This document shows positions 27,904 to 35,185 of a DNA stretch of 64,000 nucleotides, piece after piece. This stretch comes from Caulobacter segnis (GTDB taxonomy: Bacteria > Pseudomonadota > Alphaproteobacteria > Caulobacterales > Caulobacteraceae), in NCBI RefSeq assembly GCF_023935105.1, contig NZ_CP096040.1:62001-126000 (forward strand), given 5' to 3'. Positions within the stretch are counted from its first letter, which is position 1, and each line of letters starts with the position of its first letter. Both the position numbers and the translations under genes were made by a program. The notes under the pieces were generated by a model. It ran no database searches. It saw nothing but the letters and a program-made list of their open reading frames with translations, and was not told where the DNA came from.

Positions 27904-28393
27904 CGACAAGGGGCCATTCGCCGTCTCCCGCCGCGTCGTGATCGGCGCTGCGGGCGCCGCGCCCATCGTTGCCAACACCGACGCCGGCGCGGCGATGCAG
28001 GACCAAGCCATCGCCCGCTGCGGCGAATGGCTGGCGCTTGACGCTGAGATCGACCGCTTGGGTAATCGCTGGTCGGATCTAGAGACCGTTCTCGTGCGGC
28101 AGAAGCGGTGGGAGCGCATGACGCCCGAGGAGCGCGGAGAGCTGTTGCCGTCCGAGGAGATGGACGCCATCGACAAGCAGCTCGAACCGCTGTTCGAGCA
28201 GCGCGAGGCATGGCTGGAGGCTCTTCCCACTGTGCGCGCCAACGACATGCTCGGCGTAGTGGCGAAGCTGGAGGTAGCGTTGCGGGTCATGGTCCACCAG
28301 CAGGGTGACGGCTACGACCTCTTCAAGGCGACGATGGACGAGCTGCGCACCGCGCGCTGTCCCAATTGCTGGGCGCCGGTTTGCAAGCGCTAG
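27896..28393 (+). CDS. Cassette protein 4: signal-anchored small protein, paralogue of cassette protein 1
   Basis: This 165-residue protein begins MSDDKGPFAVSRRVVIGAA, a Tat-like SRR followed by a hydrophobic Ala-rich run. A helical charged body parallels cassette protein 1 over most of its length (WLALDAEIDRL, MTPEERGEL, MLGVVAKLEVALRVM). Its C-terminus adds a CPNCWAPVC segment with three Cys that protein 1 lacks, a possible metal or disulfide site. The start at 27896 lies inside the end of gene 3. The last gene of the unit, it is followed by a cloverleaf-forming DNA element. The family is unrecognised. Confidence 0.72.
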   Translation: MSDDKGPFAVSRRVVIGAAGAAPIVANTDAGAAMQDQAIARCGEWLALDAEIDRLGNRWSDLETVLVRQKRWERMTPEERGELLPSEEMDAIDKQLEPLFEQREAWLEALPTVRANDMLGVVAKLEVALRVMVHQQGDGYDLFKATMDELRTARCPNCWAPVCKR

Positions 28394-28507
28394 CCGCGCC
28401 CCTCCCTACAGCCGTCTTGCCCACCCCAACCTGCGGGAGCCAGGACCGGAACGGTCGGTGCTCGCCCTGGAGCGCTTGGACAGCCTCTGCCGGGCGGGAT
28501 GGTGCGG

Positions 28508-28562
28508 GTCAAGGGCGGCTTCGCCGTCGCTCCGCGAGACGCCCGCAGGGCGTCCCCTTGAC
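28508..28562. repeat. Perfect cloverleaf-forming palindromic element
   Basis: GTCAAGGG (28508-28515) pairs with CCCTTGAC (28555-28562). Inside, with no unpaired bases between helices, come CGGC-TTC-GCCG (28516-28526), TCG-CTCCG-CGA (28527-28537) and GACGCCC-GCA-GGGCGTC (28538-28554). All 55 bases are accounted for in a four-way junction. The element lies in the 290-bp gap between convergent genes (28394-28683), where no other gene is seen. It may serve as a two-way terminator or be a small dispersed DNA repeat. Confidence 0.7.
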
Positions 28563-28683
28563 GCGCGCCAACCCGTCCGGCCCTTGTTCCACCAAGCGAT
28601 CCAGGGCGTCTTGTCTCCGAGCGAAGTTGGTCGGCGGCCGCGCGCTCAGTGGTTGGCCGGACAGGCCCAGCCAAGCGGCCCTG

Positions 28684-28932
28684 TCAGCGTACGCGCTTGA
28701 AGCGGACACGGTCCTTGCCGGCGATGAGAAAGGCGTCAAAGCCAGCGTCGCCCCAGGCCTTGCGCTGCACTTGGCTCGTGTAGGGATCAGTGGTGTTGGC
28801 CCACCACTGCTGACGGGCCGCGCTCTTGGGAAGCATGGCGCCAAGGATGCGCTCGATCTCGGCGAAGGTCAGTTCGAGTTCGCCTTGACGCTGGCGACGC
28901 AGATGACCCGACAGGGGATCGTACTTGGACAT
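28684..28932 (-). CDS. Small conserved-looking hypothetical protein, 82 aa
   Basis: The protein starts MSKYDPLSGHLRRQRQGELE, continues TFAEIERILGAMLPKSAARQ, then WWANTTDPYTSQVQRKAWGDAGF and a basic end (FKRVR). This order of a YDPL head, a FAEIE-ILG helix and a WWAN segment recurs in many unrelated bacterial genomes as a small stand-alone family. I know of no established function. The protein is soluble and complete, lacks cysteines, and faces the cassette operon. A role in nucleic-acid binding is only a guess from its charge. Confidence 0.7.
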   Translation of the reverse strand: MSKYDPLSGHLRRQRQGELELTFAEIERILGAMLPKSAARQQWWANTTDPYTSQVQRKAWGDAGFDAFLIAGKDRVRFKRVR

Positions 28933-29090
28933 CCCCCAGCATCGCCGATTGGTCCGGACACGTCGAATCCACGCGCGACTAGCGCGAGTGGAGAACGACC
29001 TTGAAAAGCCACGCTTGCGAGCGTCTTTGCCGCCGTAAGCACTTTCCGGGATCGGCGGCGTTGCCGGCGATCCGACTCATGGAGACTTTC

Positions 29091-29519
29091 GTGACCGATA
29101 CGCCTGAAGCCCGCACGCCGAACGCCGTCGATCTCCACGTCGGCGGCCGCGTTCGTATGCGTCGCAAGATGCTGAACATGAGCCAGGAACACCTCGCCGA
29201 CGCGCTGGGGCTGACCTTTCAACAGGTGCAGAAGTACGAGCGCGGCGCCAACCGGGTCAGCGCCAGCAAGCTCTATGAGATCGCCAAGACGCTTCAGGTC
29301 CCAGTGTCGTTCTTCTTCGATGGTCTCGCTGATCCGGTGACCAATGAAAACGATGATGTCGGCGCCGCCGACCGGATCGTGACCGAGTTCCTCAACACGC
29401 CCGAGGGCATGGAACTGGCTGAGATGTTTCCCAAGATCGGCCGGGGCCGCGTCCGCCGACAGGTTCTCGACCTCGTCCGCGCCATGGCTGAGGAAAGCTC
29501 GCCCCGCGACGCGTCTTAG
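29091..29519 (+). CDS. XRE-family transcriptional regulator with C-terminal extension
   Basis: From the GTG at 29091 the product is 142 residues. A Cro/CI helix-turn-helix (VRMRRKMLNMSQEHLADALG, FQQVQKYERGANRVSASKLYEIA) is followed by VPVSFFFDGL and a helical tail of about 60 residues. GGAG lies 7 bp before the GTG. An ATG at 29079 and an open frame from 29001 are alternatives. The layout is that of the alphaproteobacterial regulators common on plasmids and in phage-derived regions. It converges with the response regulator with a 4-bp overlap of stops. The target is unknown. Confidence 0.85.
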   Translation: MTDTPEARTPNAVDLHVGGRVRMRRKMLNMSQEHLADALGLTFQQVQKYERGANRVSASKLYEIAKTLQVPVSFFFDGLADPVTNENDDVGAADRIVTEFLNTPEGMELAEMFPKIGRGRVRRQVLDLVRAMAEESSPRDAS

Positions 29520-29908
29520 GCTCCAGCGGCCAGCATTTCGCCAATCAGGTCGAGCAGCTCGGACGGCGTATAGGGCTTCTGGATGAACCGGGCTCCAGCC
29601 GGCAAGTCGCTGGCCTGGAGCGCCGCCGCGCCACTGGTGACCAGGATTTTCAACGCTGGCACGCGCATGGCGACCAGGTGCGCCAGGCCCGCGCCGTTGA
29701 TCTCGCCTGGCATGTCGACGTCGGTGAACATCAGGGCGATGTCGGGACGGGCATCGATGAGCGCCAGCGCCTCTTCAGCGTTCACGGCCTCCAGGCAGTG
29801 GAAACCGCCATCAGTAAGGATGTCGCAGGCCAGCATCCGAACCAGTACTTCGTCATCGACGACCAGCAGGATGGGGGCCGCCGGCAGGCTTTCACTATCG
29901 ATTGTCAT
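29516..29908 (-). CDS. Single-domain response regulator (REC only)
   Basis: This 130-residue CheY-like receiver has the acidic pair D18-D19 (VVDDEVLV), phosphoacceptor D63 (FTDVDMPG), a T/S pair at 91-92 (VTSGAA) and K111 (IQKPYT). No output domain is present. The sequence type is the one often paired with HWE/HisKA_2 kinases, and such a kinase is encoded 5.3 kb away inside the same island (35186-36280). The reading frame is open without a stop from the TraD-like region upstream, so a fused product is possible. The ATG at 29908 gives a normal independent receiver. Confidence 0.85.
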   Translation of the reverse strand: MTIDSESLPAAPILLVVDDEVLVRMLACDILTDGGFHCLEAVNAEEALALIDARPDIALMFTDVDMPGEINGAGLAHLVAMRVPALKILVTSGAAALQASDLPAGARFIQKPYTPSELLDLIGEMLAAGA

Positions 29909-30448
29909 GGTCGCGCCCCAACGACGCAACGCCGGGAAATGCCAAGCGCGAGAGTCGCATACCCGACTAACCCGAGACGGGGATTTCTGTTGCACGATTT
30001 CGGCGATTGCCTGGGGTTGTCTCTGAGAAGGCACAACCCGCGCCGGATCAGGGGCTCGATCAGCCGCACCGGACTCGAACGCCCTCCTTCCACCGCGTCG
30101 CCATAACGCCAGGGTGTGCTCGGCGTCGTCGGCTTTGAGCATGGTCGCCAAGAACGTGAACGCGCCGTAGAGGACGGCGCGGTCATCGCGGGTCAGCTCG
30201 ACGAGGCCGGCCTTTTGCACCAGACCGCCCAGCTCGATCAGGTGGCGGGTGCGCTCGCGCCGTTTCACCACCCACGCCCGCGTATCGGTTCTGGCTCGCC
30301 GCGCTTCCAGCCGATGGCGCGCGGCCTTGGCCCGGCGCTCTGCGTCATTGGTCGCCGCCAGCGCTAGGCGCAGGGGCGCTCGACCCGCCGCGAAAGAACC
30401 CCGCGCCGCGCTTCCTCCAGCCCTCCTTGCGCGCGGCGTTCCCGGCAT
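29909..30448 (-). CDS. traD: TraD-like conjugal transfer protein (open frame runs into the response regulator)
   Basis: The segment reading RRERTRHLIELGGLVQKAGL followed by RDDRAVLYGAFTFLATML and ALWRRGGRRAF matches the small TraD of Ti-type transfer regions, which sits next to TraC and the relaxase. The start is unclear: the ATG at 30448 overlaps traC by about 100 bp, and internal GTG codons near 30270 are alternatives. Unusually, no stop occurs before the response regulator ATG at 29908. The last 50 or so residues (PDPARVVPSQRQPQAIAEIV) are not recognised. This is either a readthrough linkage or a TraD that lost its stop. Confidence 0.6.
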
Positions 30449-30611
30449 CGGCCAGATCCAGAAGTCCGCCGGCCAAGGTATCGATGTCGAGTGTGTCGGC
30501 GCCCGTGGCGATCACCAGCTCGCCAAGCTGCTTGATCTTACGATCCTTCAGGGTCTTGGCCTTGTCTTCGAGGCTCTTAAGTTCCGCGTCGAAGTCACGT
30601 GGCTTGCGCAT
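30345..30611 (-). CDS. traC: TraC-like conjugal transfer protein
   Basis: This 88-residue protein starts MRKPRDFDAELKSLEDKAKT and continues KDRKIKQLGELVIATGADTL, then DIDTLAGGLLDLADAG and a basic KEGWRKRGAGFFR end. It is the DUF6437/TraC type found divergent from Ti-like TraA relaxases, where it assists relaxosome formation at oriT. The ATG at 30611 is preferred over the longer frame from 30689, which would run through the oriT spacer. It lies between traD and oriT, with the relaxase gene divergent from it. Confidence 0.82.
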   Translation of the reverse strand: MRKPRDFDAELKSLEDKAKTLKDRKIKQLGELVIATGADTLDIDTLAGGLLDLADAGNAARKEGWRKRGAGFFRGGSSAPAPSAGGDQ

Positions 30612-30726
30612 TCCAAGTCTCCAGGTTTCGATGATGCGCCAATCGTAAATCAGGGCGTCCGGGAATGCTGTAAGGTCGCCGGAACACACTGGGATGGGCC
30701 GGTCCCTCCCGAGATTCTTTCTTGGG

Positions 30727-30754
30727 AGGGCGCGCTTATACGTCGTGCCGACGT
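30727..30754 (+). other. oriT: Putative Q-type (Ti/RSF1010-like) origin of transfer, oriT
   Basis: AGGGCGCGCTTATACGTCG at 30727-30745 matches the RSF1010/Ti nick-region core (AGGGCGCACTTA on this strand) with one difference and then the TTATACGTCG continuation seen in Ti-type oriT regions. ACGTCG-TGC-CGACGT at 30740-30754 forms an adjacent 6-bp hairpin. The site sits in the 172-bp gap between divergent traC and traA, exactly where Ti plasmids carry oriT. The strand of nicking is not determined here. Confidence 0.78.
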
Positions 30755-30783
30755 GCGCTCAGGGTAGTAAGTGGTCTGTCGCC

Positions 30784-33657
30784 ATGGCGATCTACCACTT
30801 CAGCGTCAAAGTCATCAGCCGCGCCACCGGGGCCAGCGCCGTGGCCTCGGCCGCCTATCGCTCCGCCTCGCGGCTGCACGATGAGAGGTTGGACCGCGAC
30901 CACGACTTCACCAACAAGAGCGGCGTCGCCCATTCCGAGATCATGCTGCCGGACGACGCGCCCGAACAGCTCTCCGATCGGGTCTCGCTTTGGAACACCG
31001 TCGAGGCCGGCGAAAAGCGCAAGGACGCCCAGCTCTCCCGCGAGGTCGAGTTCGCCATCCCCCGCGAGATGGACCAGGCGCAAGGCATCGAACTGGCCCG
31101 CGACTTCGTCCAGCGCGAAATGGTCGATCGCGGCATGGTCGCCGATCTCAATGTGCATTGGGACATCGGCCCGGACGGCCTGGCCAAGCCCCACGCCCAC
31201 GTAATGTTGTCGATGCGTGAAGTTGGCGAAGCCGGCTTCGGCGCCAAGGTCCGCGACTGGAACCGCACCGAATTGGTCGAGCATTGGCGCGAGGCCTGGG
31301 CCGACCACGTCAACGAGCGGCTGGCGCAGTTCGACATCGACGCGCGGATCGATCACCGCAGCCTGGAAGACCAGGGCATTGACCTGGAGCCGCAGCACAA
31401 GATCGGCCCAGCGGCTGGACGCATGGCCGGCGAAGGCGTCGAGACCGAGCGGCTCGAAGACCATCACCGCATCGCCCGCGAGAACGGCGAGAAGATTATC
31501 GCCGATCCACGCATCGCCCTGGACGCCATCACCCACCAGCAGGCGACATTCACCCGCTACGACCTGGCGAAGTTCATCCACCGCCATTCGGACGGCAAGG
31601 CGCAGTTCGACCGCGCTATGAGCGCGGTGCAGGCCTCGCCCGAGATGGTGGCGCTGGGCCGTGATGGACGTGGGGACGATCGCTTCACGAGCCGCGAGAT
31701 GATCGCCGTCGAGGACCGGCTGCATCGCGCCAGCGACGTGATGGCGCAGCGCCGAGCGCACGCCGTCAGTGAGTTGGAACAGCGCCGCGCCCTGGCGCGC
31801 GCCGCGCAACGTGGCCTCGTCCTTTCCGGAGAGCAGAAGGCTGCGTTCGAGCACGTCACCGAGGGGCGGGATCTTGGCGTCGTCGTCGGCTATGCCGGTA
31901 CGGGCAAGTCCGCGCTCTTGGGCGTCGCTCGCGAGGCTTGGGAAGACGCGGACTATCGCGTTCAGGGCCTGGCGCTATCGGGCATCGCCGCCGAGAATCT
32001 GGAGGGCGGGTCCGGCATTGCCTCGCGCACCATCGCCAGTCTTGAGCATCAGTGGGCGAAAGACCGCGAGTTACTCCACCCCCGCGACGTACTGGTGATC
32101 GATGAGGCCGGGATGATCGGCTCGCGGCAGATGGAGCGACTGTTGTCGGCCGCCCATAAGGCCGGGGCCAAGGTGGTGCTGGTCGGCGATCCCGAGCAGC
32201 TCCAGGCGATTGAGGCCGGCGCGGCGTTTCGGTCGATCGCCGAGCGCCATTATCACGTCGAGATCAAGGAGGTTCGTCGGCAGCGCGAGGACTGGCAGCG
32301 CGACGCCACGCGGCATCTGGCGACCGGTCGCACGGGCGACGCGCTTGCGGCTTACGAGGCGCGCGGCATGGTTCACGCGGCCGAGACACGCGACCAGGCG
32401 CGCGAGGATCTGGTCGAACGCTGGGACCGCGAGCGCGTGGCCGAGCCGGGCAAGAGCCGGATCATCCTCACCCATACCAATGACGAGGTGCGCGAGCTCA
32501 ATTTGACGGCGCGCGACCGGCTGCGCCAGGCCGGTGCCCTGGGCGAGGACGTGACGGTGAAGGCCGAGCGCGGTGAGCGCTCGTTCGCGACCGGCGATCG
32601 GCTGATGTTCCTGAAGAACGATCGCGGGCTGGGCGTGAAGAACGGCATGCTCGGCGAGATCGAGCAGGTCTCGCCGACGCAGATGACGGTGCGGCTCGAC
32701 GCCGGGCGTCCCGACGCGGAGCGCTCGGTCGTCTTCGACCTCAAGGACTACGCCCAGGTCGATCACGGCTATGCCGCCACCATCCACAAGAGCCAGGGTG
32801 TCACCGTCGATCGCGCCCATGTGCTCGCCACGCCGGGGATGGATCGTCATGGCGCCTATGTCGCCCTCTCGCGTCATCGCGACAGCGTGCAGATCCATTA
32901 CGGCCGCGACGAGTTCGAGGATCTCGGCAAGCTAACCCGCGTCCTGTCGCGTGAGCGGGCCAAGGACATGGCCAGCGACTTCGCCGAGCGGCGCGACATC
33001 CACGTGCCGGCGTCGATGCGGCCGAAGGAGCTACCACAGCGCCAGCGCGGGACGTTCGACGGGTTCAAGCCCGCCACTCCAGCGCGTCAGCCGGCGGCGC
33101 CGGTGCGGGAGGTTGGCCAGTTCGACCAGCACCGCGCGATCGAGCGCCACGCTCGCGCTGCGGCCGACGTCATACGGATGCACGACCGCGGCTTGCCGGT
33201 ACTCGCCCATCAGCGACGGGCGTTGGTGGAAGCGCGCGAGGCCATGGCTGAGGTCAGTCCGCACGCGGCCAAGGATCTGGAGCGGGCTTACGTGCGCGAC
33301 CCGGCCTTGGCCGGCGAGACCGCTTCGGGCCGCACCCAGCGTGCGGTCCGCGTCCTTCAGCTTGAGGCCGAGGTCCGCGCCGATCCGCGTTTGCGCGCCG
33401 ACCGCTTCGTCGAGCGCTGGCAGGGCCTGGAGCGCCAGCGCTCAGCGCTGCATCGCTCCGGCGACATGACCAGCGCCAGGCAGGTCAAGGAAAGCATGGG
33501 CGCCATGGCCAAGAGCCCGGAGCGCGACCCGCAGATGGAGTCGCTGTTGCGCACCCGCAGGCCCGAGCTTGGGCTTCCCGCCGAGATGGGCCGCAGCGTG
33601 GGCCAGGAGCTCTCGGACTACCTCGGCATCGGGCGCGGCCGAGGACTTGGCATCTGA
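30784..33657 (+). CDS. traA: TraA relaxase-helicase (MOBQ, Ti type)
   Basis: This 957-residue protein has an N-terminal MobA/MobL relaxase with Y25 in SAAYRSASRL and the metal-binding histidines H137/H139 in KPHAHVML. A RecD/TraI-like helicase follows, with Walker A GYAGTGKSA near residue 370, DVLVIDEAGMIGSRQME as Walker B, and a later GYAATIHKSQG motif. It nicks oriT, stays bound to the 5' end and unwinds the transferred strand. The ATG at 30784 gives MAIYHFSVKVISR, the family N-terminus. The C-terminal 150 residues are helical and less conserved. The gene is intact, so the island may still be mobilisable. Confidence 0.95.
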   Translation: MAIYHFSVKVISRATGASAVASAAYRSASRLHDERLDRDHDFTNKSGVAHSEIMLPDDAPEQLSDRVSLWNTVEAGEKRKDAQLSREVEFAIPREMDQAQGIELARDFVQREMVDRGMVADLNVHWDIGPDGLAKPHAHVMLSMREVGEAGFGAKVRDWNRTELVEHWREAWADHVNERLAQFDIDARIDHRSLEDQGIDLEPQHKIGPAAGRMAGEGVETERLEDHHRIARENGEKIIADPRIALDAITHQQATFTRYDLAKFIHRHSDGKAQFDRAMSAVQASPEMVALGRDGRGDDRFTSREMIAVEDRLHRASDVMAQRRAHAVSELEQRRALARAAQRGLVLSGEQKAAFEHVTEGRDLGVVVGYAGTGKSALLGVAREAWEDADYRVQGLALSGIAAENLEGGSGIASRTIASLEHQWAKDRELLHPRDVLVIDEAGMIGSRQMERLLSAAHKAGAKVVLVGDPEQLQAIEAGAAFRSIAERHYHVEIKEVRRQREDWQRDATRHLATGRTGDALAAYEARGMVHAAETRDQAREDLVERWDRERVAEPGKSRIILTHTNDEVRELNLTARDRLRQAGALGEDVTVKAERGERSFATGDRLMFLKNDRGLGVKNGMLGEIEQVSPTQMTVRLDAGRPDAERSVVFDLKDYAQVDHGYAATIHKSQGVTVDRAHVLATPGMDRHGAYVALSRHRDSVQIHYGRDEFEDLGKLTRVLSRERAKDMASDFAERRDIHVPASMRPKELPQRQRGTFDGFKPATPARQPAAPVREVGQFDQHRAIERHARAAADVIRMHDRGLPVLAHQRRALVEAREAMAEVSPHAAKDLERAYVRDPALAGETASGRTQRAVRVLQLEAEVRADPRLRADRFVERWQGLERQRSALHRSGDMTSARQVKESMGAMAKSPERDPQMESLLRTRRPELGLPAEMGRSVGQELSDYLGIGRGRGLGI

Positions 33658-33672
33658 AAGCAGGAGGATGGG

Positions 33673-34395
33673 ATGGATCAGGATATCGGCTCGGAAGCTC
33701 CGGGCGATCCGGCGGCGGTGGCGTTCGAGGCATTACGGCGGGAGGTGGCCTTGCTGAACGTCGCTCTGGCGGGGTTAGCCGCCGAACGCGCGTCGGCGCC
33801 AGACTACAGCGAGACGCTGGGGGAGATCGCTCAAGGCGTGAGGCTCGCGGTTGGGCGGATAGGGAAGCTGGCGACGAGTCCAGCGTTGGCGGCTACGCCC
33901 GCTGAGATTGCGCGGCAGATCACTGCGGCCGGTGATGAGGCCCGGCGGCAGGACCGCGCGACGTTGCATCAGGCCCATGAGATGCTTCAACGGGTGGCCG
34001 GCGATCTTCGCGGTTGGGTCGATACGGCGCGTTTGGCCAACGCGCAGAACTGGCGGCTTTTGCAGGCGGCCTTGGCCGGTGTGATCGGCGGCGCGGTTCT
34101 TGGCGCGAGCTTTCCGGTCATCGTTGCGCAGGCTGCTCCAGAGCCGTGGGCTTGGCCGGAGAAGCGGGCGGCGCGGGTGCTGCACCGCGACATGTGGCCG
34201 GCAGGCGAGCGACTGTTGACTGTTGCCGACCCACAGCGTTGGCAGGAAACGCAAGCCGCGCGGCGGATGGTTGAGCAAAACCGCGATGTGCTGGCTCGGT
34301 GTGTAGCGGCAGCTCAGAGGGCTAAGAGCGGCAAGCGCTGCCTGATCAGCGTGGGCTCCCTGAGCGCGTCACGATGCGCATGTTCTCTCCATTGA
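33673..34395 (+). CDS. DUF6118-type protein downstream of TraA, one membrane helix
   Basis: This 240-residue protein follows traA by 15 bp. It begins with a helical, coiled-coil-prone region (FEALRREVALLNVALAGLAAERA) and carries one hydrophobic segment (LLQAALAGVIGGAVLGASFPVIVAQA, about residues 128-153). A charged C-terminal half follows (EKRAARVLHRDMWPAGERLL). Proteins of this layout are regularly encoded after Ti-type relaxases in alphaproteobacterial mobilisable islands. Their role is not established, and membrane anchoring of the relaxosome is a guess. The last residues after RCLISVG look non-native and may reflect a lost original stop. Confidence 0.75.
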   Translation: MDQDIGSEAPGDPAAVAFEALRREVALLNVALAGLAAERASAPDYSETLGEIAQGVRLAVGRIGKLATSPALAATPAEIARQITAAGDEARRQDRATLHQAHEMLQRVAGDLRGWVDTARLANAQNWRLLQAALAGVIGGAVLGASFPVIVAQAAPEPWAWPEKRAARVLHRDMWPAGERLLTVADPQRWQETQAARRMVEQNRDVLARCVAAAQRAKSGKRCLISVGSLSASRCACSLH

Positions 34396-34401
34396 ACGGG
34401 A

Positions 34402-34416
34402 TAGCACTCAGTGCTA
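34402..34416. promoter_or_regulatory. Operator of the toxin-antitoxin operon
   Basis: TAGCACTCAGTGCTA is a perfect 15-bp palindrome (7-bp arms, central C) ending 10 bp before the toxin ATG. A TACATAT stretch overlaps its right edge and could be the -10 element, so binding would repress transcription. Confidence 0.6.
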
Positions 34417-34426
34417 CATATTTCTC

Positions 34427-34810
34427 ATGAGCGAGGCCAAGGAAGTCGCGCGGGTTTTCAAGACGGCTTGGTTCACCAAGGCGGCCAAGAAGGCGCTGAT
34501 CAAGGACAGCGAGCTTTGCGCGGCGGTTGCAGCGGCAATAGCTGGCCAAGCCGATGATCTGGGTGGCGGGGTGTTCAAGAAGCGGCTCGACAAGAACCGT
34601 AGCCGCAGCATCATCTTGGCCAAGGGTCGAAGGTATTGGGTTTACGCCTATCTGTTCGCGAAGAAGGACAGGGCGAATATCGACGACGACGAACTGAAGG
34701 CCTTTCGCAAGCTAGCCGACCTCTACGCCGAAAAGACCGACGTGGAGATCGACAAGGAGCTAGAGGCCAAGGTGATTGTGGAGATCTGTCATGACCAAGC
34801 GCAAGTTTAA
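34427..34810 (+). CDS. RelE/HigB-like type II toxin
   Basis: This 127-residue basic protein shows the RelE-superfamily order. FKTAWFTKAAKKALIKDSEL is the first helix, GGGVFKKRLDKNRSRSIILAKG the strand pair rich in Lys/Arg, and RRYWVYAYLFAKKDRANID the strand before the final helix. This is the RelE/ParE type that often precedes its antitoxin. Such toxins cleave mRNA on the ribosome. The helical C-terminus (LADLYAEKTDVEIDKEL) is longer than in the minimal fold. No Shine-Dalgarno sequence precedes the ATG, so the mRNA may be leaderless. It overlaps the antitoxin gene by 20 bp. Confidence 0.85.
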   Translation: MSEAKEVARVFKTAWFTKAAKKALIKDSELCAAVAAAIAGQADDLGGGVFKKRLDKNRSRSIILAKGRRYWVYAYLFAKKDRANIDDDELKAFRKLADLYAEKTDVEIDKELEAKVIVEICHDQAQV

Positions 34811-35111
34811 GAGCGACGCCTTCGAGGCGATCCATGACAACGTCGCTGGAATGTACCGGGCCGGCACGATCGACAAGGCCACGATGCGCGACTTCGACGC
34901 CACGTGCCTGACCGTGCCGCCGATGATCGAGCCCGCGCAGATTAAGCAGCTCCGGGAGAGCAATCACGTCAGCCAGCCGGTCTTCGCCCGCTATCTCAAC
35001 ACCAGCGAAAGCACGGTGGAGAAGTGGGAGGCCGGAGCCAAGAAGCCCAGCGGCGTGGCGCTCAAGCTGCTGGCAATCGTGCAGAAGCACGGGTTGCAGA
35101 TTCTGGCCTAA
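34791..35111 (+). CDS. HigA-like XRE-family antitoxin
   Basis: This 106-residue protein has an N-terminal toxin-binding region (FEAIHDNVAGMYRAGTIDKA) and a helix-turn-helix (IKQLRESNHVSQPVFARYLN, STVEKWEAGAKKPSGVALKLL). This is the standard layout for antitoxins encoded after a RelE/HigB-type toxin. It neutralises the toxin and, with it, would repress the operon through the palindrome at 34402-34416. The ATG at 34791 lies within the toxin gene's end, so translation is coupled. As on many mobile islands the pair may act as an addiction module that stabilises the element. Confidence 0.88.
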   Translation: MTKRKFKSDAFEAIHDNVAGMYRAGTIDKATMRDFDATCLTVPPMIEPAQIKQLRESNHVSQPVFARYLNTSESTVEKWEAGAKKPSGVALKLLAIVQKHGLQILA

Positions 35112-35185
35112 CCTAGCTCCAGCGGTGAGCCCACACGGCGCCCAGGAACTCGCAGGTATGGCGCGGTGGCGGCAAAAGGTCAGAG

